Positions 42,508-51,947 of a stretch of DNA of 64,000 nucleotides are shown piece after piece. The position numbers and the translations under genes are program-made. Numbering within the stretch: the stretch's first letter is position 1; each line of letters opens with the position of its first letter. A model generated the notes under the pieces. It did no database searches. It was not told the DNA's origin and was given only the letters and a program-made list of their open reading frames with translations. This DNA is from Phycisphaerales bacterium (GTDB taxonomy: Bacteria > Planctomycetota > Phycisphaerae > Phycisphaerales > SM1A02), in the NCBI GenBank assembly GCA_029246705.1, contig JAQWMQ010000035.1, positions 62,001 to 126,000 on the forward strand. Reading direction: 5' to 3'.

Positions 42508-44925
42508 TCACTGGATCGACTGCTCACGCAGCACTTCGAGACGACGTGCAAGTTCCGTACGTTCCTCGGCCGGGAACTGGACCAGTGGGTCGAGCCCTCG
42601 TGCGGTGTCCAGTTCCAGCGCGGACTGGAGCGCATCGCCTTCGAGCTCCGGTTGTCCTGATGCCCGAGCGGCATCGGCGAGTCCGACCCGGAGACGCGGG
42701 TCGAACGGACTCGACGCGATCGCGGCCAGGAAGGCGTTCACCACGCGAGCACGGTCGGGGTTCTCCTCGATGGCCGCACTGTCCATGTGAACCCAGCTGC
42801 TGGTGATGAGCGCCATCGCACTGGGGTGGGATTCAAGTACGAGGTCGAGTTTCACCAGTGCTTCAAGCAGCGCCGTCCGGGCCTCCCGGGGCGGGCTTTC
42901 GGCTGCCAGCAGTCGGAGTTGCTCGACCACGGCCCAGGTCGTCTCGAGGTTGTTCGGGTCGGCATCGATCGCAAGCATGATGCTCTCGATGGCCTGACGC
43001 CGTGCGACCGGCGAAAGGGACCGCTGCAGGTCAGCTGCGATCAGTCGGGGATCGTTGGAACCCGGTGCAAGGGTCTCGAAGTCGATCGCCTGAAGTGCCG
43101 CCGGAAGCGGATCGGCTTCGGGCAATCCGCCAAGGGCCTCCGCCGCGGTACTGCGGACCGAGGCGATCGCCTGTGCACGCGACCAGGGTGCAAGACCTCG
43201 CGGGGGCGCCATGACCTGCTCGGGAAGTGCTCCCAGCGCACGAAGTGGTCGAGCGGCCGACTGCAGGTGCGACTCGACCGACCACTGAGGCCACAGCGCG
43301 ACGACCGCGACCCAGAGTGCGAGGATCACGGGTACCAGCACCAGGAACAGATCCGTCGAGAACGGTCGGCGATACCGTGCAATCGCGAAGGTCCCCACGA
43401 AAGCCCAGGCCAGGGCGACGGTTCCCACCTGGACGAAGAGCATGTCGATCGAGGCAAGGGCAAGCAGTGCGGCCATCGCACCCCCCATGCACCAGGCATG
43501 CTTCCATCGCTCGAGCCGCAGGAAGGCTTCTCGCGCGGTGATCGAGACCACCATGGCAAGCAGGATGCCGACCAGGCGCATGACCAGAGACAACGGGGTC
43601 AGGGAGGCGAATTCACGGCTCACTGCAAACACGGCTGCAACCAGCAGGGCCAGCGGAATCAGACGGGCGACACCGGGCGAGCGAAACAAGGCCTTCGGGA
43701 GAGCCTCGGGGTCGGGACGACCTGCCAGACCGCAGCGCAGGGCCAGTATCGCAAGCAGTGCGATCCAGGCGGTTCCCAGTACGCCGAGGGAAGCCAGCAA
43801 GTCGAAGATGACGGAGTGGGCGCTGATGGGATCTTCAGGGCTGGTGACCGGCTTGTAGAGCAGGTAGGCCTCCTGGAAACCGGCCGGTCCGACGCCGAGC
43901 AGCGGATGGTTGGTGATCATGCTCCAGGCGCCACTGAGATAGTGGTCCCGAAAGAGCAGGCTTCGTTCCCCCCAGAGGAACGACGCATCGAACGTGCCCC
44001 GGATCTGCACGGTGATGATCGCCAACAGCAGGCAGCCAAGAGCCAACATGCCGGGCAGGGACAGGCTGTACGTGCGAAGTGGCTTGAGCATGGTCGGGGT
44101 GTACAGAACGAGCATGCCGAGAATGCAAGCGACCCAAGCGCCCTTGGACCCGTTCACCAGAGTGAGGATCAGCATGCCGATTCCGACCAGCAGCAGCAAC
44201 ATGAAGGAACCACCGGGCAGCTTGTGCATCGCGCTGCCGTACAGCAGGATCAACCCCACCACCATGAGCCCGCTGAAGAGGTTGGCCAGGCCGAACCATC
44301 CCGAAGCCTCGGGCTGGAGCAGGCGTCGTTCGTACAAGTCAGCCTGAACCGATCCCGGTTCCCAGCCGAAGGCGTGCAGGACGGCCTCACGGTTGTCCTC
44401 GAAGTAGCCGACCATCGCAGGATGTTCGACCAGCACCTCCATGCCGCCACGAATCGCCAGCATGGCGAGGATGCCCAGCAGCCCACCGAGCACCGTCGAA
44501 CGCATGCCGGGTTCGCGAACGCCATGCGCCAGCGCCACTCCACCGACGACGGCCGCGAGCCAGTCCGCGCCTTGCCAGAGATCGGTCGCGTTCTGGGCAC
44601 CATGCCAGGCGATCGTGATCAAGGGCAGCACGGCCAGGAGCAGCAGGATGCGGTCGAGACCACGACCCTGGAGACGCTCGCCCAGGAGGATCATCGCCGA
44701 GCCGAGCAGCATCAGCGTGCTGGTGAGAAGCACCCCGGAAGGACCGATGCCGAACCAGGGCAGTGGGCTCTGGAGTGGGTCGACGTCGAAGATGGGATTC
44801 GGCGAGATGGCGACCAGGCAGCGGAAGGCGATCACGCCCAACAGCAGCGCGATTCCACCCCCCAGCCAGGGGTTGGTCGACGAGATCGTATCGGTCGATC
44901 CGGTCGGTTCGGTCGGTTCAGTCAC
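42508..44925 (-). CDS. O-antigen ligase/polymerase-like membrane protein with C-terminal soluble helical domain
   Basis: 805 residues. About a dozen membrane helices include the Wzy/WaaL-type region (LTLVNGSKGAWVACILGM) and the large periplasmic loop with the family histidine (ITNHPLLGVGPAGFQEAYLL). The last ~270 residues are soluble and helical, with repeats resembling TPR units. It should transfer or polymerise lipid-linked glycans at the outer face of the inner membrane. The GTG at 44925 (MTEPTEPTG) is chosen since GGGGAGG lies 7 nt upstream; it overlaps the stop of the WecA-like gene, giving GTGACTGA and translational coupling. Confidence 0.82.
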   Translation of the reverse strand: MTEPTEPTGSTDTISSTNPWLGGGIALLLGVIAFRCLVAISPNPIFDVDPLQSPLPWFGIGPSGVLLTSTLMLLGSAMILLGERLQGRGLDRILLLLAVLPLITIAWHGAQNATDLWQGADWLAAVVGGVALAHGVREPGMRSTVLGGLLGILAMLAIRGGMEVLVEHPAMVGYFEDNREAVLHAFGWEPGSVQADLYERRLLQPEASGWFGLANLFSGLMVVGLILLYGSAMHKLPGGSFMLLLLVGIGMLILTLVNGSKGAWVACILGMLVLYTPTMLKPLRTYSLSLPGMLALGCLLLAIITVQIRGTFDASFLWGERSLLFRDHYLSGAWSMITNHPLLGVGPAGFQEAYLLYKPVTSPEDPISAHSVIFDLLASLGVLGTAWIALLAILALRCGLAGRPDPEALPKALFRSPGVARLIPLALLVAAVFAVSREFASLTPLSLVMRLVGILLAMVVSITAREAFLRLERWKHAWCMGGAMAALLALASIDMLFVQVGTVALAWAFVGTFAIARYRRPFSTDLFLVLVPVILALWVAVVALWPQWSVESHLQSAARPLRALGALPEQVMAPPRGLAPWSRAQAIASVRSTAAEALGGLPEADPLPAALQAIDFETLAPGSNDPRLIAADLQRSLSPVARRQAIESIMLAIDADPNNLETTWAVVEQLRLLAAESPPREARTALLEALVKLDLVLESHPSAMALITSSWVHMDSAAIEENPDRARVVNAFLAAIASSPFDPRLRVGLADAARASGQPELEGDALQSALELDTARGLDPLVQFPAEERTELARRLEVLREQSIQ

Positions 44926-46060
44926 GAGCGGCCTCCCCACCTTCGCGCCTGGTCCCCAACTCCAGCAGTGCGAGCACGCCGAGCAGCAGCAGCGTCTGGA
45001 TGCCGATCAGGATGGCGATCGCGGGCGAGACCGAACCCAGGAAGATGCCGCTCACACCGGTGATCAGTGCGACCGCCCAGATCACCAGGATCGCGTTGCG
45101 CGGCGACAGGCCTCGGGCGACCAGTCGATGGGAGAAGTGCTGCTGGTCACCGACGAAGGGGCTTCGGCCCTGGAGCGTCCGGATGATCACCACGCTGGTG
45201 AAGTCGTACAAAGGTACCGCCAGCAACACCAGGGGCATGAGCACGCCGTACCACGCGGTGCCGAGGGCGTACTGGGGGTCAGCGGTGTCGATGAACGTGA
45301 TGCGGATCGTGGCCACGGCAAGCAGCCAACCGATGACCAGTGAACCGCCATCACCCATGAAGATCCGGGCCGGCGGGAAGTTGAACAGCAGGAATCCGAT
45401 CAATGCCCCGACCAGGAGCGCCAGCGAGATGGCGATGAACCACTGGGCGTTGAGGATGGTGACCGCCACCATGATGCTCGCCGCGATCGCGGAGACCCCG
45501 GCCGCGAGCCCGTCCATGTTGTCGAGGAAGTTGATCGCGTTGGTGATCACCAGGATCCAGACGATGGTGCCGACCACCGACAGCAGCCAGCCAAAGGTTC
45601 CCAGGTCATCAAGGACATGCAGGAACCGCACGTCGAAACCGAGAACGAGCCCTGCCGCGAGCATCGCCTGCACCAGCAGCTTGACCCCGGCACCAAGAGG
45701 GCGTCGATCATCCGCGAGCCCCATCAGATGCAGGACCAGGGCCGCGATCACGATCGCGAACCACACCGGCAGAACGACGAGACGCCCTTCCAGGTTCTCG
45801 AGCACCGACCAGACGGGCACGTCCTTGAGGAACAGTGACTGGAACGCGAGCCAGATCAGGGCCGCCGCAAGCGGGCCGACCGCGCCGACGAAGATCCCTA
45901 TGCCACCGATGTTGGGAATCGAGCGAAGCGTCTTCACGTGACCATCGCTGCCGGAACTGTCGAGCATGCCCGCCTTCCGACCTGCACGGATCGACCAAGC
46001 CACCAGAGCGGTGGATATCGCGAGACCGAGGATGCAGGCGATGGCTGTCAGGAGGAGCAT
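44918..46060 (-). CDS. WecA/TagO-type undecaprenyl-phosphate sugar-1-phosphate transferase
   Basis: 380 residues, about ten helices. It starts lipid-linked glycan synthesis by moving a HexNAc-1-phosphate to undecaprenyl phosphate. Motifs: MGLADDRRPLG, NAINFLDNMDGLAAG, FMGDGGSLVIG and the cytoplasmic HFSHRL loop. These favour WecA/TagO/Rfe over MraY. The start is uncertain: ATGs at 46060, 46084 and 46138 are in frame and none has a good Shine-Dalgarno sequence. It is coupled to the O-antigen-ligase-like gene, so the two probably serve one envelope polysaccharide. Confidence 0.87.
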   Translation of the reverse strand: MLLLTAIACILGLAISTALVAWSIRAGRKAGMLDSSGSDGHVKTLRSIPNIGGIGIFVGAVGPLAAALIWLAFQSLFLKDVPVWSVLENLEGRLVVLPVWFAIVIAALVLHLMGLADDRRPLGAGVKLLVQAMLAAGLVLGFDVRFLHVLDDLGTFGWLLSVVGTIVWILVITNAINFLDNMDGLAAGVSAIAASIMVAVTILNAQWFIAISLALLVGALIGFLLFNFPPARIFMGDGGSLVIGWLLAVATIRITFIDTADPQYALGTAWYGVLMPLVLLAVPLYDFTSVVIIRTLQGRSPFVGDQQHFSHRLVARGLSPRNAILVIWAVALITGVSGIFLGSVSPAIAILIGIQTLLLLGVLALLELGTRREGGEAARD

Positions 46061-46168
46061 TGGATCGCGCTCGCGAGCCGGCATGGAATCCGGATCGAAG
46101 ACGCCCTTCCGCCACAAAGGGTACGCAATGCAAGGCATGGTTGCCCGAGGCTGGTATCGTGGCCCGCC

Positions 46169-46756
46169 ATGAAGAGCATCACCATCTACTGCTCGGCTTC
46201 GACCAGTCTCGAGCCCGAGTATTACGAAACCGCCGAACTCGTCGGGCGGACCCTTGCCGAACGCGGAATCGAGCTGGTCTACGGCGGTGGCGGCATCGGC
46301 CTGATGGGCGCGGTCGCCAAGAGCTGCAAGTCGGCGGGCGGAACCGTCACGGGCGTCATCACCGAACACCTCATGACCATGGAACAGGGGTGGACCGGTT
46401 GCGACGAACTTCTGGTCGTGGGCACGATGCGGGAACGCAAGCACCTCATGATGGAACGCGCCGAAGGTTTCCTCGTCCTTCCCGGAGGCATCGGCACCTA
46501 CGAGGAGTTCTTCGAGGTCCTGGTCGCACGACTGCTCGAGGAGCACCCCCACCCGATCGGAATCCTCAACGACCGCAACTACTTCGACCCGCTCATCTCG
46601 ATCCTCGAACACGGCATAGAACATCGCTTCATAGCCCGACCGACCCTGGGACTGATGCAGATCGGCGTCGACCCCGTCGCCCTCATCGACGCCCTGGTCG
46701 CTTCAGAAACCGTCGAGATCGATCCGGACCGCTTCTATCCCGCCCGCAGCGGTTGA
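46169..46756 (+). CDS. LOG family nucleoside 5'-monophosphate phosphoribohydrolase
   Basis: 195 residues, a Rossmann-like enzyme. The LOG signature is LPGGIGTYEEFFEVL, with catalytic region MRERKHLMMERA and the nucleotide loop VYGGGGIGLMGAVA. The family removes ribose 5-phosphate from cytokinin nucleotides or other purine/pyrimidine monophosphates; the bacterial role is often nucleotide salvage. TATCGT sits 8 nt before the ATG with no Shine-Dalgarno sequence, so the transcript is probably leaderless. lpxI follows after 28 nt. Confidence 0.92.
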   Translation: MKSITIYCSASTSLEPEYYETAELVGRTLAERGIELVYGGGGIGLMGAVAKSCKSAGGTVTGVITEHLMTMEQGWTGCDELLVVGTMRERKHLMMERAEGFLVLPGGIGTYEEFFEVLVARLLEEHPHPIGILNDRNYFDPLISILEHGIEHRFIARPTLGLMQIGVDPVALIDALVASETVEIDPDRFYPARSG

Positions 46757-46784
46757 GCGGACCCGACTGCGGTATCCTCCCGAC

Positions 46785-47660
46785 ATGTCCGAACCACTGG
46801 GAATCATCGCCGGCAAGGGCCGGCTTCCGATCGCCCTCGCAAGAGGCATGCGGGCTGCCGGCCATCCGGTCTGCGGGGTCGGGCTGGATGGTTACTACTC
46901 ACCTGAATTCGCCGGGCTCTGCGATCACTTCAAGGTTGCGAGCATCCTGCAGATCGGTCGTTGGATCAAGATCTGCAAGCGACACGGCGTGAAGCAGGCA
47001 GTCCTTGCCGGAACGGTCGAGAAGGTGCAGCTGCACGACCCGTGGCGACTGCTTCGAAACATCCCCGACTGGCGCACCATCGACATCTGGTATCGTCGAG
47101 CCCGACACGACAAGCGCTCTTCCGTGCTGCTTCGGACGCTTGCCGACGAACTCACCCGCAGTGGAGTCGAACTGATCGATTCGACCAGGTACATCCCGGA
47201 TCAGCTCGCGCTCGAGGGTCGGATGACCAGGAACGCCCCGAAGAACCCCGAGGACATCGTCTTCGGCTGGGGCATCCTCGAACAGTCGGTCGAATGGGAG
47301 ATCGGCCAGGCGATCTCCGTGCGGGAACGCGACGTGATCGGCGTGGAGGCGATCGAGGGCACCGACCGTCTGATCATGCGCAGCGGCGAACTGTGTCGTC
47401 GGGGTGGCTGGACGCTGCTCAAGACCGCCAGCAGGAACCACGACATGCGCACCGATGTGCCGACCATAGGACTCAAGACGATCGAGTTGCTCGCCGATCA
47501 GGGCGCATCCTGCCTCGCGGTCGGTGCGGGCCGGGCGATCCTCCTGGACCGCCCCCGGGTGCTCGAAGCCGCCGAGAAGGCCGGCATCGCGATCGTGGGA
47601 ATCGGTCCGGACGGCCCCGAGGCGTCCCTGGCAGTGAAGGCCGACACGCAAGGTGGCTGA
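46785..47660 (+). CDS. lpxI: UDP-2,3-diacylglucosamine pyrophosphatase LpxI
   Basis: 291 residues. It makes lipid X from UDP-2,3-diacylglucosamine in lipid A synthesis, replacing LpxH. The N-terminal domain begins LGIIAGKGRLPIALARG, and the C-terminal catalytic domain has VGVEAIEGTDRLIMRSGEL and the aspartate-rich DVPTIGLKTIELLADQG. Its presence shows that the organism makes lipid A. TATCCT is 6 nt before the ATG and no Shine-Dalgarno sequence is seen. The stop overlaps the next gene start by 8 nt. Confidence 0.93.
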   Translation: MSEPLGIIAGKGRLPIALARGMRAAGHPVCGVGLDGYYSPEFAGLCDHFKVASILQIGRWIKICKRHGVKQAVLAGTVEKVQLHDPWRLLRNIPDWRTIDIWYRRARHDKRSSVLLRTLADELTRSGVELIDSTRYIPDQLALEGRMTRNAPKNPEDIVFGWGILEQSVEWEIGQAISVRERDVIGVEAIEGTDRLIMRSGELCRRGGWTLLKTASRNHDMRTDVPTIGLKTIELLADQGASCLAVGAGRAILLDRPRVLEAAEKAGIAIVGIGPDGPEASLAVKADTQGG

Positions 47661-48252
47661 TCGCCGTTTCGTATCCAGGGCAGGCGAGAAGCTCGACCAT
47701 GCACTCGAGGCGTTCGATCTCGACGTGACGGACCTTGGCTGTGCGGATTTCGGGTGCAACGTCGGGGGCTTCACCGACTGCCTGCTCAAGCGAGGGGCCA
47801 GGGAGGTCGTCGCGATCGACACCGGCTACGGGGTACTGGACTGGACGCTTCGCAGCGACGACCGGGTCACCGTCCGTGAGCGAACCAATGCACTGCACGC
47901 CGAGCCCACGGGGCTGGTGGACCTGGTCGTGATCGACCTCGCATGGACGCCCCAGCGACTGGCTCTTCCGGTCGCGAGACAGTGGCTGGCCGAAGGCGGT
48001 CGGGTGATATCGCTGATCAAGCCCCACTACGAGCTTCAGGGTGAGCGAAAGGGTCTCCTCGAGAAGGGTTTCCTACCGCCAGAACATGCCGAAGAAGTCC
48101 TCGAAGACGTGCTCGAGGAGATTTCCAAGCTTGATTTCGAGGTACTCCAGACCACCAGGTCGCCACTGACGGGGGGCAAGAGCAGCCGCCGCCGAGGGGT
48201 TCCGGGCAACGTCGAGTTCCTGAGCATGCTTCGCCCGAATGCACGCGGTTGA
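47653..48252 (+). CDS. TlyA-like FtsJ-fold rRNA methyltransferase without S4 domain
   Basis: 199 residues. It begins DRRFVSRAGEKLDHALEAF, the segment that follows the S4 domain in TlyA proteins. It then shows the SAM-binding motif CADFGCNVGGFTDCLL (canonical G-x-S-T-G-G-F-T is altered), the aspartate in VVIDLAW and the lysine in LIKPHYEL. TlyA is ~240-270 residues with an N-terminal S4 RNA-binding domain, which is absent here. The GTG start overlaps the lpxI stop. Likely a 2'-O-methyltransferase acting on RNA, but target and activity are not certain. Confidence 0.8.
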   Translation: MADRRFVSRAGEKLDHALEAFDLDVTDLGCADFGCNVGGFTDCLLKRGAREVVAIDTGYGVLDWTLRSDDRVTVRERTNALHAEPTGLVDLVVIDLAWTPQRLALPVARQWLAEGGRVISLIKPHYELQGERKGLLEKGFLPPEHAEEVLEDVLEEISKLDFEVLQTTRSPLTGGKSSRRRGVPGNVEFLSMLRPNARG

Positions 48253-48302
48253 TCGACTCGGGTGAAGAGGATTCGATCGCTGTGATTCACCTTGATTTCG
48301 AC

Positions 48303-48308
48303 TAGAAT
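48303..48308 (+). promoter_or_regulatory. Candidate -10 element of gyrA
   Basis: TAGAAT lies in a locally AT-rich stretch 82 nt before the gyrA ATG. No consensus -35 is seen. Confidence 0.25.
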
Positions 48309-48390
48309 ATATGGCCTGAAGAGCCCGCCTCGACTGGACTCTCCGTAACCCCAAAAGGGCTCCTTCAGAGACAGTGGATCACCTTCCAAG

Positions 48391-50988
48391 ATGGCTGACG
48401 AGAACAACCAGACACCACCTGAAGACGCCGACGGCACCAGTGTTGCCGCGGAACCTCGGGACCGGATCGTGGAACTCGAGATCGATCGAGAACTTCATGC
48501 TTCCTACCTGACCTATGCGATGAGCACCATCATGGACCGGGCGCTGCCCGACGTCCGTGACGGACTGAAGCCTTCGCAGCGACGCATCCTGGTCGCGATG
48601 CACGACCTCAACCTCACCCCGGGTCGCAAGCACATCAAGTGTGCGAAGATCGCCGGCGACACCTCCGGCAACTACCACCCCCATGGTGAAAGCGTCATCT
48701 ATCCCACCCTGGTCAACATGGGCCAGTCGTGGAAGACCCGCTACCTCCTGGTCGACAAGCAGGGCAACTTCGGTTCGATCGAGGGCGATCCGCCCGCTGC
48801 CATGCGTTACACCGAAGCCCGGATGACCGCCGCGACCGTGGCGATGATGGATGACATCCGCTTCGACACCGTCGACTACCGCCCGAACTACGACGACCGT
48901 CTCACCGAACCGATCGTGCTTCCCGCGAAGATGCCGAACCTGCTGATCAACGGTTCAAGCGGCATCGCGGTGGGAATGGCCTCGAGCATGCCGCCGCACA
49001 ACGTGAGCGAGATCTGCCAGGCGATCCTTGCAGTGATGGATGATCCGGACATCGAACTGTCCAGCCTGCTCGAACTGGTTCCCGGCCCGGATTTCCCCAC
49101 CGGGGGAACGATCGTCGGTCGCCGCGGCATCGTCGAGGCCTATTCGACCGGCAGAGGCCGGGTCGTGGTGCGGGGCAAGGTCCGCCACGAGGAGCGCAAG
49201 GGCCGCGACTACCTGATCATCGAGGAGATCCCCTACCAGGTGGTGCAGTCCAACCTGCTGGAGAAGCTCGCGATCGAAGCCGGCAAGGACGGGCGCATTC
49301 CGGACATCGCCAACATCCACAACCACTCCGGCCGCAACGCGCAGACCCGCATCCTCGTGGAATTGAAGCGAGGCGCCGACCCGATCGTGGTCGAAAAGCA
49401 GATCTACCGCTACACGCCACTGCAATCGACGTTCTCGATCATCAACATCGCGCTGGTCAACAACCGCCCCCGAACCCTCTCCTTCAGGCAGTTGATCCAG
49501 TGCTGGATCGACCATCGTCGCGACGTGATCCGACGTCGAACCGAATTCCTGCTTCGCCGTGCGCGCCAGGACGCCCACAAGCTGGAAGGCAAGATCTACG
49601 CGGTCTGCGACATCGACGAGGTCATCAAGCTGATCCGTTCGAGCAAGACCCGCGACGAGGCCATCCTGCGGTTGCAGGAACGCGCGTTCCGCATCGCCCC
49701 CGACCACGAATACGCCGAACTGGTCCCGAAGGCACTGATGGATCGTTCGCTGGAAGGCGAAGGCGTCACCCTCACGAAGGTCCAGGCCGAGGCGATCGGC
49801 GCACTCCGACTGATCCAGCTCGTCGGGCTGGAGATCGAGGAACTGGCGACCGAACTTCGCAAGCTCCACGCCGAGATCGAGGACTACGAAGCGATCCTTG
49901 GCAGCGAGGAACGCGTTCGAACCATCATTCGCGAGGATTGTGCCGACATCGTCGAGCGATTCGGCGATGCACGACGCACCACGATCGAGGACGGCGATGC
50001 GGACGATCTCGAGATCGAGTCCCTGATCCAGGAACACGACGTGGTGGTGACCATCAGCCACGAGGGCTACGTCAAGCGGCTTCCGGTCGACACCTACCGG
50101 TCCCAGGGCCGTGGAGGCACCGGCATCCGGGGCAGCCAGACCAAGGATGGCGACTTCGTCGAGCACGTCTTCGTATCGACCACCCACACGGACCTGCTGT
50201 GCTTCACCAGCACCGGGCGGGTCTTCAGGATGAAGGTCTGGCAGATTCCCGAGATGAGCCGTACCAGTCGGGGACGTCCGATCCAGAACCTCATCGACCT
50301 TCGTGATGGAGAGACCGCCCGCTTCTTCCTTCCGGTCGCGGACTTCGAGAAGTCTGAGGACTATCTCTTCTTCGCGATGGCCCAGGGAAAGGTCAAGCGG
50401 ACCGCGCTCAAGGACTACCGCAACGTCAATCGCTCCGGCATCATCGCGGTCAACCTCAACGACGGCGACAAGCTCGTCGGAGTGGTCCAGACCACGGGCG
50501 AAAGCCACGTGCTCCTGGCGACCTCGAGTGGCATGGCGATTCGATTCAACGAGGACGATGCGCGCGTCATGGGCCGAGCGGCCGCCGGCGTGAAGGGCAT
50601 CGAGATCGGCAAGAGCGACGAAGTGGTCGGACTCGTCCGGTGCAGCTCCTCCGCGGACCTGCTCACCGTCACCCGTAATGGATACGGAAAGCGAACGCCC
50701 CTCGACGACTACCTGGTACGAGCCGAAGACGGAAGCACCAGGCCGCAGGGTCGGGGCGGCAAGGGCCGGATCGACATCAAGACCACCGACCGCAACGGGC
50801 CCGTGGTGAGCATCAGGCCGGTCATGGAGGGTGAGGGCATGGTCTTCGTGACACTGAACGGCCAGCTCATCCGAACCGATGTCGACCAGATATCCAGGAT
50901 GGGACGAAACACGCAGGGCGTTCGCGTCGTGAGACTTCGGGACAGTGACTCGCTGGTCTCCATGGCAAGAGTCCCGACCGACGACTGA
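48391..50988 (+). CDS. gyrA: DNA gyrase subunit A (type IIA topoisomerase)
   Basis: 865 residues. The cleavage tyrosine is Y140 ([10 protein letters not shown]). The quinolone region reads [12 protein letters not shown], with Ser at the position of E. coli S83 and Pro where E. coli has D87. The C-terminal beta-pinwheel has a GyrA box, QGRGGTG, near residue 568, where the family prefers Q-R-R-G-G-K-G. A second copy, QGRGGKG, lies near 788. A GyrA box makes gyrase more likely than ParC. The N-terminus has an extra acidic tail. No gyrB is nearby. It leads a plus-strand group with STAS, ExbD and TonB-like genes. Confidence 0.93.
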   Translation: MADENNQTPPEDADGTSVAAEPRDRIVELEIDRELHASYLTYAMSTIMDRALPDVRDGLKPSQRRILVAMHDLNLTPGRKHIKCAKIAGDTSGNYHPHGESVIYPTLVNMGQSWKTRYLLVDKQGNFGSIEGDPPAAMRYTEARMTAATVAMMDDIRFDTVDYRPNYDDRLTEPIVLPAKMPNLLINGSSGIAVGMASSMPPHNVSEICQAILAVMDDPDIELSSLLELVPGPDFPTGGTIVGRRGIVEAYSTGRGRVVVRGKVRHEERKGRDYLIIEEIPYQVVQSNLLEKLAIEAGKDGRIPDIANIHNHSGRNAQTRILVELKRGADPIVVEKQIYRYTPLQSTFSIINIALVNNRPRTLSFRQLIQCWIDHRRDVIRRRTEFLLRRARQDAHKLEGKIYAVCDIDEVIKLIRSSKTRDEAILRLQERAFRIAPDHEYAELVPKALMDRSLEGEGVTLTKVQAEAIGALRLIQLVGLEIEELATELRKLHAEIEDYEAILGSEERVRTIIREDCADIVERFGDARRTTIEDGDADDLEIESLIQEHDVVVTISHEGYVKRLPVDTYRSQGRGGTGIRGSQTKDGDFVEHVFVSTTHTDLLCFTSTGRVFRMKVWQIPEMSRTSRGRPIQNLIDLRDGETARFFLPVADFEKSEDYLFFAMAQGKVKRTALKDYRNVNRSGIIAVNLNDGDKLVGVVQTTGESHVLLATSSGMAIRFNEDDARVMGRAAAGVKGIEIGKSDEVVGLVRCSSSADLLTVTRNGYGKRTPLDDYLVRAEDGSTRPQGRGGKGRIDIKTTDRNGPVVSIRPVMEGEGMVFVTLNGQLIRTDVDQISRMGRNTQGVRVVRLRDSDSLVSMARVPTDD

Positions 50989-51059
50989 TTCCGAGGAAGT
51001 CGATCCCCAGGCACACCGGCTCGTGGTAGAGTCGAGACAAATAACGGGAGCAAAATGCT

Positions 51060-51401
51060 ATGCCAATCGAAGCCTGGTCAGATGAAATCACAATCGCGGA
51101 GCTCGGAGACGAACCCGCGTTTTCCGAGGACATGTCATCTCTGATGCAGAGACTCGATGCCGATCAGGATGAGATTCCGGACATGATCGTCAATCTCTCG
51201 AGCGTCACCTACCTCAACTCCTCGAACATCGCCCAGCTCCTGAGGCTTCGAAAGAAGCTCAACACCGCGGGTCGCAACATGCGGATCTGCGCCGTCGAGG
51301 ACCAGGTGTGGGGCGTCCTGATGATCACGGGCCTCGACAAGATCTTCGACTTCACCGATGACGTGACGACCGCTCTTGCGTCGTTGCAGCTCACCGACTG
51401 A
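51060..51401 (+). CDS. STAS domain protein (anti-sigma factor antagonist-like)
   Basis: 113 residues, a single STAS domain. The conserved phosphorylatable serine region is VTYLNSSNIAQLLRLRKKL. Such proteins bind anti-sigma factors or switch kinases in partner-switching systems. GGGAG lies about 10 nt upstream of the ATG; another ATG 5 nt earlier is out of frame. No cognate kinase or sigma factor is encoded beside it. The exbD gene starts 16 nt after the stop, so co-transcription is likely. Confidence 0.88.
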   Translation: MPIEAWSDEITIAELGDEPAFSEDMSSLMQRLDADQDEIPDMIVNLSSVTYLNSSNIAQLLRLRKKLNTAGRNMRICAVEDQVWGVLMITGLDKIFDFTDDVTTALASLQLTD

Positions 51402-51417
51402 GCCTCTCGGGGTCACG

Positions 51418-51867
51418 GTGTCGAACTTCCGAAAAAGCCAGCTCGAGCCACGCATCGAGATCACGCCGATGATCGACGTGATCTTTCTGCTGCTGGTGTT
51501 CTTCATCTATGCCATGGTGATGATGGTCCGAGTCGACCTGGTCCCGATGGAACTCCGAACCTTCGAGACCGGTCAGCCGGCGGAACCCGCACCGGCGGCG
51601 ACCATCTCGATCGACCTGACCGGCGCGGTGTTCATCGACCGGGAACCGGTCACGCTTGCCGACCTCGCGAAGACGATCCAGGCCCGCTTGAGCGCGGACC
51701 CCACCACCGTCGTGTACCTCGCGGTCGCCGAAGGGGACAGCGAGGTGGACCGCGCCCCCGTGCTCCAGGATGTCTGGGATCGGTTGCGTCCCACGGGCGT
51801 GACGATCAACCTGGTCGGCAGACCGGCTGACCAGGCCTCGACGACGACCGGCACCCCCGGCTCCTGA
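51418..51867 (+). CDS. exbD: ExbD/TolR family biopolymer transport protein
   Basis: 149 residues. One transmembrane helix near the N-terminus (ITPMIDVIFLLLVFFIYAM) carries the proton-path aspartate (D in PMIDV). A periplasmic domain of normal size follows. The GTG at 51418 has GGGG just upstream; a longer open frame starts within the STAS gene. ExbD normally works with ExbB, but no ExbB is in the window. The TonB-like gene follows after 80 nt. Confidence 0.9.
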   Translation: MSNFRKSQLEPRIEITPMIDVIFLLLVFFIYAMVMMVRVDLVPMELRTFETGQPAEPAPAATISIDLTGAVFIDREPVTLADLAKTIQARLSADPTTVVYLAVAEGDSEVDRAPVLQDVWDRLRPTGVTINLVGRPADQASTTTGTPGS

Positions 51868-51947
51868 AAACCGCGCCTCGAGCACCGAATGCACGATGAG
51901 CAGGCTTCGGACTTCGATAATCCCCACCCGACATCTACACTGAAGAC

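Noticed and set aside
42787-45063. A 758-codon plus-strand open frame
   Set aside because: It is antisense to the O-antigen-ligase-like gene; rich in Gln, Arg and His with no domain, while the opposite strand has clear membrane helices.
48955-50508. A 517-codon minus-strand open frame
   Set aside because: It is antisense to gyrA, whose motifs are unmistakable.
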